NCBI RefSeq assembly: GCF_025698545.1
Contig: NC_068575.1
Span: 56,677,980 to 56,741,979, forward strand
DNA length: 64,000 nucleotides
DNA from: Gossypium raimondii
Lineage: Eukaryota; Streptophyta; Magnoliopsida; Malvales; Malvaceae
Direction of reading: 5' to 3'
The notes beneath the pieces are model-generated. The model did not search any database. It was given only the letters and a program-made list of their open reading frames with translations, and was not told the DNA's origin. This document shows, piece after piece, positions 47,000-59,100 of the stretch. The position numbers and the translations under genes were made by a program. How positions within the stretch are numbered: the stretch's first letter is position 1; each line of letters starts with the position of its first letter.

Positions 47000-48660
47000 G
47001 TCTTCTTAGGCCCAATTTGGGAAAATGGTGCCATTGGGAGCCTAATAATGCAATTGAGTTTCTGTAAGAAGACAACAACGACCAAACCTTGAGGAGAACG
47101 ATATCTAACATGAGTGTAGCAACATTGATATTAGGATGTCGCGACATTGAGTTTCCATCACCTCATATGTGTAAAACTTCAACAAGAAATCAACCTAGAA
47201 CAAATTACTGAGGGTGTCGTGACACTGAGCTGAAAGTCACGGCACCAAGCTTCCAAGGTCACGATACCACTATTGATTGTTGAAGTGAAGCAATTATGAC
47301 TATTGCTGAGGATGTTAATACCCCCAAACTAGTCAATGTTGCGACATTAATACCCCCAAAGCCAAGATGGTATCATTGTTGAGAGTGCCATGACATGTCA
47401 AGATGGTATCATTGTTGAGAGTGTTGCGACATTAAGATCCCTCAGAGCCAAGATGGTGCCACAGTTGAGAGTGTCATGACATGGGTGTCTGATGGGGTGA
47501 AGAATACTATAGGGTAGTTTTATATTCTACACAAACACAAGTCAACTCATACACTCTAAAGGCATTTTTGTCAAGTTTTATGATTGAATTTTGGCAGTAC
47601 AAAAGATGTTTTTATTGTCAAACTTAAGGGAGATACATATTTATCAATTTTTAGCTTAGTATTTATTCTCTTCTCTATTTTTTATGTTTTAGTTCTTTAC
47701 TTTTCTCAGCTTAGTGGTTGTAGCTGATAGTTTTATTAGTTTTTACCACAGCTTTTGATTTCTTTGCACTTAGATACACAAACTTTATTTTATATTTTGA
47801 TTTCTCTTTAAAGCCTTTAATATATTCCAGCTTTGTTAACTTTTAAAGTGTAAAAATCTCAACTTTAGTTATGTTTTCTTCTTCATTGTTGCTGTTGTCA
47901 TCTTCTCCAAAGAACTCATCAAGAGTCCCTAAGAGTTTTCTAACTTTGTTTTTTATGCTTTCTTTAATGAATAATTTGAGCATGTATTTGACTAATGTTT
48001 GTGTGTTGATTATGGGTAGTAACTAAATCTCATGGTGGTTGGTTGATGGAAATGTTGCATGGTTAATTTTTGGGTCAGAGGCTAAATTGTAAAAACTAGA
48101 CTAAATAAAATAAACTTCAAAAACTAGCATTGACGCCTCTAGGTGAACATTTAGATAGGTGAGACCAAGAGTAGAGCCTATTGAGAATCATTTTGATTGT
48201 TCGCTTTAGTTTGATGAAATCGAAAGCTAAACCGGACTAAATCGTCTAATTGGGTAAAATAATGACCAAGAGGTAAAATTAAACTAATTAGGAGTTTAAA
48301 CCCTTTAGATCCCTAATCCAAGAACTAACCAACATGGAAGTCAGTCGACCACTTTTGTGTAGCTAACTAACATATTTGCATGCATTTTCATTGTTAATCC
48401 CTTTATCACCTAAACTCTCTCGAGTCTGATCTTCAAAATACTCCGTTGTTCCGTTGTAACACAAAAATATTACAAAAAAACCTATCACACCTGTAGATAA
48501 ATCATTTTATTTATGATAGTTTTGTGTTAATTTTCTGCCTCGACGCACGATCATAAGTATGATTTCATTTAAATTTTTTATTTTTTAAATAGTAGTAAAA
48601 ATATTTTTTTATAAGTAAACACACTTTACTCTTATAGGTTAAATTAGAATACTAATAAAA
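47000..48660. other. Repeat-derived intergenic DNA (worn LTR-like)
   Basis: No gene. The 47090-47500 part repeats phrases such as GCGACATT, GTCATGACA and CCAAGATGGTATCATTGTTG (near 47365, 47401 and, varied, 47446). I associate this style with long cotton Gypsy LTRs. No ends could be defined. Confidence 0.35.
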
Positions 48661-48664
48661 TTTA

Positions 48665-48778
48665 ATTGTATGAAACTGTGATTCCACGTCATCTCTATTC
48701 TTTCCAATAATTTGATTTGTCATTCTCTTATTGAAAAAGAAATGATAGAAATGACGTGGAATCACAGTTTGATACAAT
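48665..48778. mobile_element. Small palindromic MITE
   Basis: 114-bp near-perfect inverted repeat. The left arm ATTGTATGAAACTGTGATTC and on to CACGTCAT mirrors the right arm ATGACGTGG to ATACAAT with one or two mismatches across about 28 bases. The centre is AT-rich. The termini and target duplication are uncertain. It lies downstream of the plastid-type membrane protein gene. Confidence 0.65.
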
Positions 48779-49122
48779 TCTTTCTTGTACTGAAACAATT
48801 AAACCAACCAATATTAGTTTACAAACTGAGATTCAAATTCGTTTTTTACTAATAAACAAATTGAACAAAGTACTAAAATGAAGACAGAATTTCTTAACGA
48901 TTCTGCAGTGGGAATAAAAAGGGCTTTTCTATCGTTTGGATTTTTATCATTTCAAACATTCAGACATGCCTTCTCCTATCATTCAAATAAGTAACATTCC
49001 ATTAAGCTCGTGAAACTATAAACAACATTTCTTACACGTATGTTAACTAACTCCTCAATAAATGTACTATAAACCACATATAGACATTTTATTTGATTTT
49101 TATACTTAAGATGCTATTAGTA
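48779..49122. other. 3' flank of the plastid-type membrane protein gene
   Basis: Contains the probable 3' untranslated region of the minus-strand gene ending at 49123. No other feature is seen. Confidence 0.4.
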
Positions 49123-50142
49123 TTAAGCATCGGCAGAAGCAGAAGATAGCTGTCGTTGAGCTCGAGCTGTAAAACCAGCAAACCAAGCAACCCTCATGAG
49201 TTGCACACCAAGGATCAGTACCCACCAACAGACCAGGCCCCTGATAGTGTGCATCATCCATGCTGGTGCACTGAGTTCAACCCCGAGTTTCAATCCCCTC
49301 ATTAGCTGTAGCACGCGGTAAGCCTCATACACAACTGGGGTCACCAACCAGATTGGTGACTCCCAATGCCATGTCAACATCTCAGTCAGCATTTGTACCG
49401 ACAGAAGCAGGATGTAGGGACCCAATAGAACTGCATATGGGATGAAAGAAAGCTGAGGTTGGAGGTAGCCCTTTTGGGATCCAAACAGCATCATCAAGGG
49501 GATTGCAAGTCCGGTCAAAGTTGCAACCAAATTCCAGAACTGGTAACTCACAGGAGGTTTGCTCTTGGAAGCTTGTCCCAGGTTTTTTGACTTGGCACAG
49601 TAATCTGCCATGAGGAGAAAAAGGGTGCAACCCAGATTGAAGATGCAATCAAGTCCAATCAAGGAAAGAAGGCTCACCACATTTGGGCCAATGAATATGG
49701 TGGATATTGGCAACCATAGAGTGGGTACCATGCCCGTGCCGAGGAGAACAGAAGGGCCAAGCAGCCACAATGGCCATTTAAGAAACTGAAGCTGTGCAAC
49801 TGGTTGATTGGTTGTATCTGTACGATCTTCAGCTTTAGTAATTGAAGCCTCATCACTGCTGTCAGAAGACTCAGAACGCAGAGTTTCAAATAATTCAGAT
49901 GATTTATCCAAGAACTTATCACCAGCTTTCTCAGTTAGAGCATATGTGACCGGTGAAGGTTCCCACTGAGGAAACTTCGTGCAGCAAACAGGGGACCTTC
50001 TGATGTGGATGCGATGGAAAGGGAGCACATAAGGCACCTTTGAAGCTTTTAACAATTGTAGGCTTTTGGAATGACCCTGAGGAATTCTAGTAATGGACAT
50101 GGCAGAAGGAGATCGAGCCAGAGAAGCCATTCCTTGGTTCAT
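49123..50142 (-). CDS. Plastid-type multi-pass membrane protein, 339 aa
   Basis: Uninterrupted single coding exon of 339 codons. Residues 1-60 are Ser/Arg-rich with almost no acidic residues (SLARSPSAMSITRI, HRIHIRRSP), like a chloroplast transit peptide. Residues 75-115 are acidic and Ser-rich. From residue 120 there are about six hydrophobic segments (roughly 123-145, 148-178, 202-222, 233-255, 262-280, 300-322), including FLKWPLWLLGPSVLLGTGMV and ISTIFIGPNVVSLLSLIGLD. I recognise it as a conserved plant transmembrane protein of unknown function but cannot assign a family. A leader intron is likely: donor after 51004 and acceptor before 50190, both GT-AG on the minus strand, placing the first exon near 51005-51110. 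An in-frame ATG at residue 5 is an alternative start. Confidence 0.8.
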   Translation of the reverse strand: MNQGMASLARSPSAMSITRIPQGHSKSLQLLKASKVPYVLPFHRIHIRRSPVCCTKFPQWEPSPVTYALTEKAGDKFLDKSSELFETLRSESSDSSDEASITKAEDRTDTTNQPVAQLQFLKWPLWLLGPSVLLGTGMVPTLWLPISTIFIGPNVVSLLSLIGLDCIFNLGCTLFLLMADYCAKSKNLGQASKSKPPVSYQFWNLVATLTGLAIPLMMLFGSQKGYLQPQLSFIPYAVLLGPYILLLSVQMLTEMLTWHWESPIWLVTPVVYEAYRVLQLMRGLKLGVELSAPAWMMHTIRGLVCWWVLILGVQLMRVAWFAGFTARAQRQLSSASADA

Positions 50143-50189
50143 AACTGAAACCTTCAGCAGCTTTGATAAGATGACATGGTTTTCATTTC

Positions 50190-51110
50190 ACTGAAACATA
50201 CATATGATTGTTAGCAGGAAAAGTTGAGCTCCAACAACTAAAGGTCTATATTCAAAATCAGATATTTCCAGCAAATTTATGCATGAAATGGTTGAATAGA
50301 GGGGGAAGAAGCTAATAACGTAAGCTTGGTATTTGACAAATTCAAATGAAGTTGTTATTATCTTTTATCCTAGTTTCGAATCATTGATTTATCTCATTTC
50401 CATTTTAAATGTAATTGTCTATCTTTACCTCTATAAAATAGAAGCAACCAAATTAAAAAGTCTAATTAATAATACAAATCACACTAATTAGACAGGAAGC
50501 TCAGTCAAAGAGTGGGCATCTACAATGAAGAAGCTCTTGTTTTTTTGTTTCTAAACACTGATTACAAGAATAACAAAGTACAAATTCAAAGCCTAAACCC
50601 GGTAGCAACTCTTCCAATAACGAAATTCAATCTTTACTTACCGGAGACCAAGAGTAGTAGATTTTTCGAGTCAAAATCGATCATTTGAATATGTTACATA
50701 ATTTTTCCTTACAACAAAGAAAAAGCCTATAACATCACACTTCATTTATTCTTTTTAATGAACAATTTTGCATCGGGTCCTCTATAAATTTTATGAATAT
50801 CAATCTAAAGCTCTTTCAAAGTCTCCATAATGAAAAAAAGAAAACCCAGAATTACATCACAAAGTTAAATTGAAAGTTGAAGATGAAGATTAGTATCATA
50901 GATAATGAGTTGAGGAAAAACAGACTCAGAAATTTGAAAATTAGGGTTGATAACTAGCAAGTAATAAAGCTCATTCTCTAGTATAATTTAATCAGGAAAT
51001 TACCTCATTTCCAGGGGAGGATGTTGGTATGCTGAAATGGGAGGTAAAAATCCGACAATGAGAAGTCTAGTAAACTCGCCTCTAATAAAACACTTCTTCG
51101 GTTTGTCTGA
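50190..51110 (-). other. Probable 5' leader with intron of the membrane protein gene
   Basis: On the minus strand GAAATGAG is followed by GTAATTTCC (donor, 51003-51002), and TATGTTTCAG precedes TGAAATGAAAACC (acceptor, 50192-50191). An 812-base leader intron is thus likely between a first exon near 51.0-51.1 kb and the coding exon. RNA evidence was not available. Confidence 0.5.
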
Positions 51111-52130
51111 CTAGTTTCATTGATATGTAAAGGTGTCAGAATCAGAACCACTGAGGCCGGGCCTTGGTTTGTAGTTACACTTTGTTTCTGTTTCCTATTC
51201 GGCTCTTTATTTGATTCACCAGCCTGCCATTTGCTCTTGGACTCTTTTTAAGTCTTTAATCATAGAATTCCTTGGCTTAGATATTTTGGTATATTATAAA
51301 TATTTTAGAACAAATATAACAGTACAAAACACAACAAATGAAGTATAAAAAAAAGAAACTGAATGAAAATCGAAAAAGAAAAGTTGGCATACACATGTTG
51401 GACTAAAAACCCACACATCGTAATTATTAAAAGCGAGACTCGAATTCAATTACTCAAAGATTTAATATCTCTACCTTAACCAATAAAATTAAGGCCTCAT
51501 TGGCCTCTTATTTACTTCTTAGTATTTTTTTTTAAATAAGAAAAGGTGTTTAGGATGATGTTTTAATTTCATAATCAAAGGTTTAAAGAAAACAATCCTT
51601 TGTCTCATAATTTATAGATTTTATTTGTTTTTACTATAGTTTGACTCTTAATTTTTGTTGGTATAGTCACAAGTATTTTCTTTCTTTTTACCATTCGAGA
51701 GCAGCTTTGTTCGGACCAAGGTAATATTCAGGAAAATTCTATCAAGATTCAAAACTTGCATACTTTTTCTTCGGAATACAATGTATCTTACGATTGCACT
51801 AACACTTATTTTATATTAATGCTGAACAGTTTTTAAAATATAAATATAAATCCGCAATTGTAATAAAATAAAATAAGGATATCAATCTGTTTATACAACC
51901 CAAAGAAAAATGTACTAGTAATCGACTGCATGCAAGATGCAGAATTGTATCCTAAAAAAAAAAAATTTAGAGCAATAATAGTATGAGGTTTACTATGTTC
52001 TAAAAACCCATGCTAACTTTAGGATTTCAATAGCAATCATAACAGGATGTTACGATTTTTTGGGGCGTTCACAACCGTAATAAACACAACGATACTGAAA
52101 CTACACGTAAATTTCATTTAAGTTGTGTGA
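51111..52130. other. Intergenic DNA between membrane protein and SPX genes
   Basis: About 1 kb of AT-rich DNA containing the membrane protein gene promoter and the SPX gene 3' flank. No gene or defined repeat is seen. Confidence 0.4.
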
Positions 52131-53425
52131 TCAGACAATGGGGATCGGGGAGTTGAGTTGGAAGGAGTGTATGAGATCAGAGTCTGGCAAATCCATAGGA
52201 GGCAGAGAAAAATGGCCGTAAGTAGAACTGCCTCTTCTAATTTCTTGCATGCTCAATAGAGCTGCCACTGTGTTCCTGAAAATCCCTTTCCCTGCTATTG
52301 TTATAGCTTCTCTCTGTTCCTTTACGATTTCTTCTTCGTCTTCTTGTTCTACAGGGAACACTTCATCAATGGTGTTTTCACATTCCTTGACGAGCTTCGA
52401 TACAAGATCGGTTATGAAAAATGGTTGCTGCAGCACTTTCTGTATAAAGGGCAAACGCAATAACCCACCAGTACGCTTGTCATATTTCTTCAGTATCTTA
52501 GCCAAACCTACACAACTCAAAACATTGTCTGGTTTATTAATCATAACATATTAAAGAAACATATATATTGAATGAAAGATTGACACAGTACACTGACTAC
52601 CTGTGTAATTGATATTGCTGTAATTCACTAAGAGGACCATTTCACCATGGAAATTGACAATATCTTTTCTAATTTTCGCCATTTCGTCTTTATATTCTGC
52701 TTCTGAAGGCTTAGTTCCATTGGGACCCCATGTTTCTATAACTCTCTTAATCCTCTGTTGCAATTCCTGAATTTATACATTCCTTTTTCAAACTTCTATA
52801 TCATTTAACTAATCTTTTCTTTTACAAAGGAAGCAATTGTGGGATTTTCTACAACAGATTGCAGATATTGAGATTCAATTGCTAATAAATCTAAAAAGAA
52901 TAATGGTATATAGAAATTGATTTTTCTATTGGGGTGCACACTTACATGAAGCTATCTAGTAAATGTAAAGAAACACCCCAAGAGTATGAACAATCTTTAT
53001 ATTAATTTCCTAACTTTATTCTGAGTTGGCCCTGGATGGTTTGATGAGTCATTTGAGTTGACTCAGCCAACAAACAATGCTATACTATATCTAAACCAAA
53101 GCACTTGGTATTAAATGATCATCTTTGTTTGTGTTGGTCTATGATATAAAACAGTCGTATTAAGCTTTCCAGTAAATAAACTTACCTTATGGCGGATGAT
53201 AAAGTCTTCCTCTTGTTCCATGAAAAAAACATTAAACTTGTCGATCTCATTGTTCAACAAATGCACAAATTCAGCTTCTGCATCTGCCTTTCCATACTCC
53301 ACACATGACTCCGCCGAAGAAATCTGTCGAACAAGCTTTTTCAACTCTTTGTAAGACAGGAACTTGTCCCGCCACGCTGGCAAACTTTCCTCAATTTGCT
53401 GCTTTAATCTCTTCCCAAACTTCAT
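52131..53425 (-). CDS. Stand-alone SPX domain phosphate-signalling protein, 3 exons
   Basis: SPX1-4 type protein: a nearly bare SPX domain that binds inositol pyrophosphates and, in Arabidopsis and rice, sequesters PHR transcription factors when phosphate is sufficient. Exons 53425-53186, 52766-52601 and 52507-52131 join to 260 aa. The start is the ATG at 53425, giving the invariant [13 protein letters not shown]. The helical SPX core is clear: [17 protein letters not shown] (residues 21-37), [20 protein letters not shown] across exons 1 and 2, and [20 protein letters not shown] in exon 3, which carries the lysine cluster of the InsP-binding surface. The C-terminal tail ([18 protein letters not shown] and on) is acidic, then non-conserved. 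No EXS, MFS or RING domain is attached. Two P1BS-type sites lie within 245 bp upstream. Confidence 0.93.
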
Positions 53426-53586
53426 ACTTGACACCCACCTAAAAATTTAATGGAAGTGAAAACTGGAATTGTAAAAAGAACAATTTTTTTTTTAAAAAAA
53501 AGAAAGAATACAAGAGAAGGGTAATGAAGGAGAAGGAACGGTAGATGAATTGGGTTTAATAGCAAAAGAGCATAGAATATGAAAGA

Positions 53587-53594
53587 GCATATGC
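53587..53594. promoter_or_regulatory. P1BS-like site GCATATGC
   Basis: Matches GNATATNC, the binding site of PHR1-type MYB-CC factors. It is 162 bases upstream of the SPX start codon. It is fully palindromic and therefore orientation-free. Confidence 0.65.
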
Positions 53595-53659
53595 TTGGCG
53601 TGATGAAGTGAAGATTAGAAAAGGTATAAAAGAGTCGTTTGATGTAAGAGAAATCCCAA

Positions 53660-53667
53660 GCATATTC
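53660..53667. promoter_or_regulatory. P1BS-like site GCATATTC
   Basis: Second GNATATNC match, 66 bases upstream of the first and about 235 bases before the SPX start codon. Paired P1BS sites are typical of phosphate-starvation-induced SPX genes. The transcription start is unknown, so one or both sites could lie in the leader. Confidence 0.65.
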
Positions 53668-53719
53668 GGTCACTGTATTGTAGTCATTCATGCCAAACAC
53701 CCTTAGTCCAAGGGCCAAT

Positions 53720-56171
53720 GGCGATGCTTTATGGTCGATTCGACTTTTACATTATAGTATTAATACAGGTAAATACATATGGGGAAGATGGGTAAAGGAA
53801 AAACTAAAGATACAAGCTGGTGAGGTTTTGCACCAATCAGAGTGGAATACATGAGATGGGTCCTAGGTTCCCACTTTGGCTTCATCGGGGCTGTCACAGA
53901 TAATGAATGGGTTGTCAAGGAAATAGAAATAGGGGGATGATTCTGGGAATGATTCCTTAGAATCTCCTATGGAAAAGGAATTTTTTACCAAACCTACTAC
54001 ACGTAACCCAGTGTTTGGTTTTACCATAAATATGCATTAAAAATATGTTCAAAACGTAACATCTCTCTAAACGAATAAGAATGTGCGAGCTTCCTTTTCC
54101 TTTTCTTTTCTTTTTTCCCTCCTAATATTCTTGAAAATATCTTCTTTTTTTAACCAAATCCCAAAAGTGGGTTTGAGTTGGGCAAGGCCTCGGCTAGTTT
54201 CCCTAGACATCGAGGATCTGTTTTAGCACAATGAAAAGAAACAGTATTTAACTAGGAAGTTAAAAAAAGAAACAGACATCAGCTTACAGCCTCTTTGCTT
54301 CTCCAAAATCAATTATTTGGCTAAATAGATTTGGCACTCCTTTTTCATCCCCAAAAATAAGTATATTTCTGTTTAATTAAACTCTTATTTTGTATAAAAA
54401 ATACTAAAAATTATAGAAAATAGGAATTTAATTAGATACAAGGTATTTTAAGAGCCGACTTAAGCAGAAAATAATAATACAAATCAAAGTAGTTTTGACT
54501 TTTTTTTAGGGAAAAAAAAAAAGAGCCAGTCTAGGTTGGCTTCAAAACCAATATGCGGCCAATGTCTGTACCCAACAAATTTAAAGTTGCAATCACGGGT
54601 CCACAGAATCGCACACCGGGAGCCACAGGCAGAAGAGAACTCGTGCATATAGGCCCCCGGTCATACAATAGCTATCCTACACAGGCACTCTGCCAGACCT
54701 CACAGCTGCCTTCTCCAGATGAAATACCAAGCTAGTAACGAGACTCCGTTTTGACACCTGCTTTTGCCTTATGCTGGCCTGCCCTGCCCTTCTTCCTTAA
54801 TCTCTACATTCAGGCCATCTCACAGTGAATGCCATTAGTCGATTTTCTGAATCTCGTCGTTCAACCTTTTGGGGTTGATTGATTACTTTTGCCCACTGGG
54901 TATTTTGTTTTGTGAAGGTCGTTCATAGTTGCATAGGTGGCTTTACCCCGTATCTTCCACAATTTGAATCAGTTACCAAGCCGTAGTTTCGTGGAGGAAG
55001 GAAATAGGCAGCCAGACTGCATACCTTTGTACCACCAACAATGCCTTGATACAATGAACATAGTGCAGATGCTAACCGTGGCCAATGGCACCACCACAAT
55101 CAGCTGAGCTCAAAACTAACTTCACAGAATATTCAGTTTGGCATCCTGAAATACAAAAGAAAAATAACTCATATTTCCAATTATTTGCTCAAAAAACTGA
55201 GCACAAAATATACAACGGTGATAATAAAAAAGCATAAGTGAGTTCTCATAAACATATAATGAGACAGGGAATTGTTGTGATAGATTCAAATCACCAAAGA
55301 GAAAAATAGAAATCATGCACAAAGGCAAAAATAAAATAGCCTTTTGCAATGTAATATTTAAGGTTCCAGAGGGAAATACATTCAACCATGACAATGCGAC
55401 AGAAAAAGGCAGCCCAATTGCCCAAGTCCAAATAGTGAATACACTCCAGAGGCAATCTCCCTAGCTCCACTCAAAGAAATGCATCAAAAGTTCAAAAGAG
55501 TACGATGTAGACAGATTTATCACTAAGATTAATACTAGAAGGTAGAGAGGGATTTACTACATTCCTTAATTTGAACATACAAATTTCAAAAATGATTGAA
55601 TGATATAGCCTCAGATTTTTACCATTTTGATTGTAAAAGATTTCCAACAGAATAGTGCCTACTTACATATTAACCCTTTCAGTTTTACTTCGATCAAGGT
55701 TAAACCATACAGCACAACCATTTTTGAACATGAAACCGGCGCATCCTTCACTTGCAAAGATCAATGGCAAGATTAAGCTCACTGCCTAGCATCACTTCAA
55801 AAGATGAGTGAGGCTGTCTGCCACAAACACCATAAATTCCTTGAAGAATCTCAATTTTTTTTAATAAGTTGCCAATAATTAATGCAAAGGAAAAATCAGA
55901 AATTAAATATGTCCATGAAGCATTTCCCTACCTCAGAGCCAAACCCTGGGTTGCCAAAGTGAAAAAAGATCACCTTAGAGCACATTCCCAAGGGAGTTCC
56001 AACAAATAATCAAGACCCAATGCTCCCATTAGGGTTAAGACTTCAGCTTTACATCAGTAACATTAGAATAAGAATATTTCTGACAATCCTAAATTACATC
56101 TTTCCAACTAAGCAACAATATCATGGGCAAATGAATACCTTCTGGATGATGAAGATGCTCAAAATAAGCCA
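53720..56171. other. Intergenic DNA between SPX gene and nucleotidyltransferase gene
   Basis: About 2.4 kb. The first part is the SPX upstream region, including pyrimidine-rich DNA at 54090-54150. A GC-richer stretch at 54550-55100 has no recognisable coding family. The part from about 55100 is the 3' flank of the nucleotidyltransferase gene. No RNA gene is seen. Confidence 0.4.
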
Positions 56172-59100
56172 CTATGATAAAGTGATACTTGGGATGATTT
56201 TTTGAAGCAATCTGCATGGTGGGTTAGAAGATGAAGTGGTGTTACTTGATAGGCAGCTAAGCTCATCCTCCAGAATAGAATAGGCTTCTGAAAATGCCTG
56301 CATTAAAAAATATTGTTCACACATGACATACAGAAAAATATTAGCGATCATGTAAATGCATTTCTGAAAAGCTTCTTCATTTTATAGTTACTCAAAAACA
56401 GTGACAAATTAATGCTACCATAAAGATTATGCTCACAGAGATGGCTTAACAATGCACAGTTTATATTAAATATTGATATCTTACACATTTCATAGAGTAG
56501 GAAGCTAAGCCTTTACTTGCTAAATGTGTCAAATGGCTTCCCAAAAATTTTCTCTTGCAGCCTTACTAGTTTCTAAAAGGCAATTATGAGCCTTAATTGT
56601 AGAGAGAACCACACTACAATCCACTGATTCGTAACATAAGTATTATTTGCCTTTCTCCTCAAAAGAAACATTTAACTAATAATTCTAAAAAAACCCTTGA
56701 AAGAAACATCTCAACAGTATGAACAGTGGTCAACATTTAGAAGCTAAGGCAAGTTTGTATAGTGTGTCAATAGTTAATGTAAAGACACCCTATCATGCCA
56801 GACAAGTTTCCTGTCAACAGCTAATAAATCAAAAAAAAAAAAATCTCACCAACCTTGATACACTGATGTATCCGGAAGCAATTTCTCCCCACATTATTTG
56901 TTGGAAAAAGAGGATCATCTATGTGTATGGGATCGATGCTATAATAGAGAAACCAAATTATCAGCAGTCAGTAGAAAGTTAAGGATATCGAGAAACAGCC
57001 ATGTTACACACAGCTGCCAGCAAAAAAAAACATTGCTAGTACCTATAACCCCTTTCTCTGTTTATATATACTCCACTTCCCTGTACAGAAACACGCATTT
57101 GCCGGGGATCAAACACATTCCTGTGCCATCAGACATTGAAACAATAAATCTTTAATTTTCATAAACATTTTCCAGTAAACACCAGTCAGCTATCCATTTT
57201 CAACTACCAAAGAAATAAATCATTTAAAGCTTTTGACTCACCCAAAAAAGTATAGAAAATCCATCAGAAGGCTTCCAAAGTTCTGCAAGAAATATTGAGT
57301 TCAAGTTACCAGAAGTACTTGTTATTGCCATCAGCACGAAAGAGAAGCAGATAGAACATATTGAAGGAAAGTTAAAAGAGAACATTAAAAAATGGGGATG
57401 AATACCTAGGAGGTCCTTGTACTATAAGGTCAGAAGCAATTTACCCCCTCTCAAAATAACCAGAGCAATTTAGTCTCTGCATTATTAGAAAGTGAGCAAA
57501 CAAGGACAACTGATACCAGCATTAATTATTTCCCTTAGTAAACAATAACGTCATAAAGAAGGCAATTTAGTCCCAAGTTAAGCAAATAAGGACAATTGAA
57601 GCATCATTAACCGTTTTTGTTAAAAAAGGCTAAAGTGGCCAAAAGACAGAAAAAGAAAAGATAGATGCAGCTATGAAAATCGTGGCACAATTGGTTGAAT
57701 TTTAAAAAGTTAACAAAACTAAAAATTTTGAAAATATATATAATATTAAAATAACTTATTAAAAGTTAAAAAAGTTCCAAATTTTGAAAAAAAATCTAAA
57801 ATGTGTTTTAAAACATTATAAAAGTTTCAAATTTTCAAAAAAAAAAACTTAACCTTTTAAATTCACTAAAGCTCTTCAAAGAAATTTTCATATTGTCATT
57901 TTTCAAAAATTTGACAATATTTATTAAATTTTGTATATTTTTATAATCTTCATATTATTGTATAACGTTTTGAATTTTTTTTCTTTTAATTTTAAAACTC
58001 AACCAATAAAAGATTAAAACATATATATCTGTTTTTCACAAGTGTATTTATCTTTTGCTCTCTCCACTATTTTGGCTTTTACAAACGTAAATATAGTAAC
58101 AACATTTTCGATTGTCCTTTTTTGCTTCTAAACAGTGGGACTAAATTGCTCCAAACCCAATAGTTTATTAATGTCGTTATCAATGGATCTTTTTTTGCTT
58201 ACTTTCTAATAGTATAATGATTACATTGATCTATTTATTTTAAGAAGGACTAAACTGCTCCGAACCCTATAGTACAAGGACCTCATGAATAAAAATTTTC
58301 AAGTCATTGAACCATATCAAAGATCAATATTTTCCTCATAACATCAAAAACCATACTTCAATCCTAATACTAGCATTGTTGAAGCACCTCCAGCTTAAAC
58401 CACTTTATAACGGCTCTACAGGTTGCAACAGAAGATTAGCATTTAATATATATCATTGTTGAACCAACGAACAAAAGAACCTTCCAATGGTGACATTTAA
58501 ATCCTAATAATAGCATGATTGGAGACAGCAACAGTTCCCTCCAGAAAACAGAATATGTACTAAAATAAAAAAAACCACTGGAAAAGAAAAAAGAACAAAC
58601 ATATAAAAAATTCAAAGTACTAAGTTACTTGATTGATAGGCCGTCCAAGGTGATGCTCATGCTGTAGGAAACGTATAATAAGTAACACCTACAAGATGTG
58701 GGACATAGCAAGAAAGTAAACAAGAACTCAATGAAGTTATTATCAGATAAATAAACAGCCCTGACTAATGGCAGATCAAAGGTGGAACTTCAGTACACAT
58801 TAATACCTATCATCTATGCAATAAATAACTGGAAGCTATGAAAAAATCCATGTTTTCTTCATTATTTATTTTCCAATGAAATATGCTGCTCAAACATTCA
58901 AAGTTGATATTGTCCAAAAGTCCAAATTCATTCTAAAGAAAAGAAATTTGCTTCATATTGTATTAGGAATCAGCCAAATGTTACTTTATAGGATATAACT
59001 GACCAAGAAGTTCAAGCTAACTAACTGCACGTTTAGGAATATGAAATCTTTTACTGAGCAGGTTAGTAGCAATTTAGTATATTCGATTCCTGTTTTGTCA

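Noticed and set aside
48665-48778. Palindrome as a transcription terminator
   Set aside because: Plant RNA polymerase II does not use hairpin terminators. The arms look like a MITE, not a regulatory hairpin.
49382-49922. Minus-strand frames inside the 339-codon membrane protein gene
   Set aside because: Overlapping alternative frames of a clearly coding exon with no independent family resemblance.
54553-54735. 60-codon plus-strand frame MRPMSVPNKFKV...
   Set aside because: No recognisable domain, no splice context and no codon-usage signal strong enough to support a gene.
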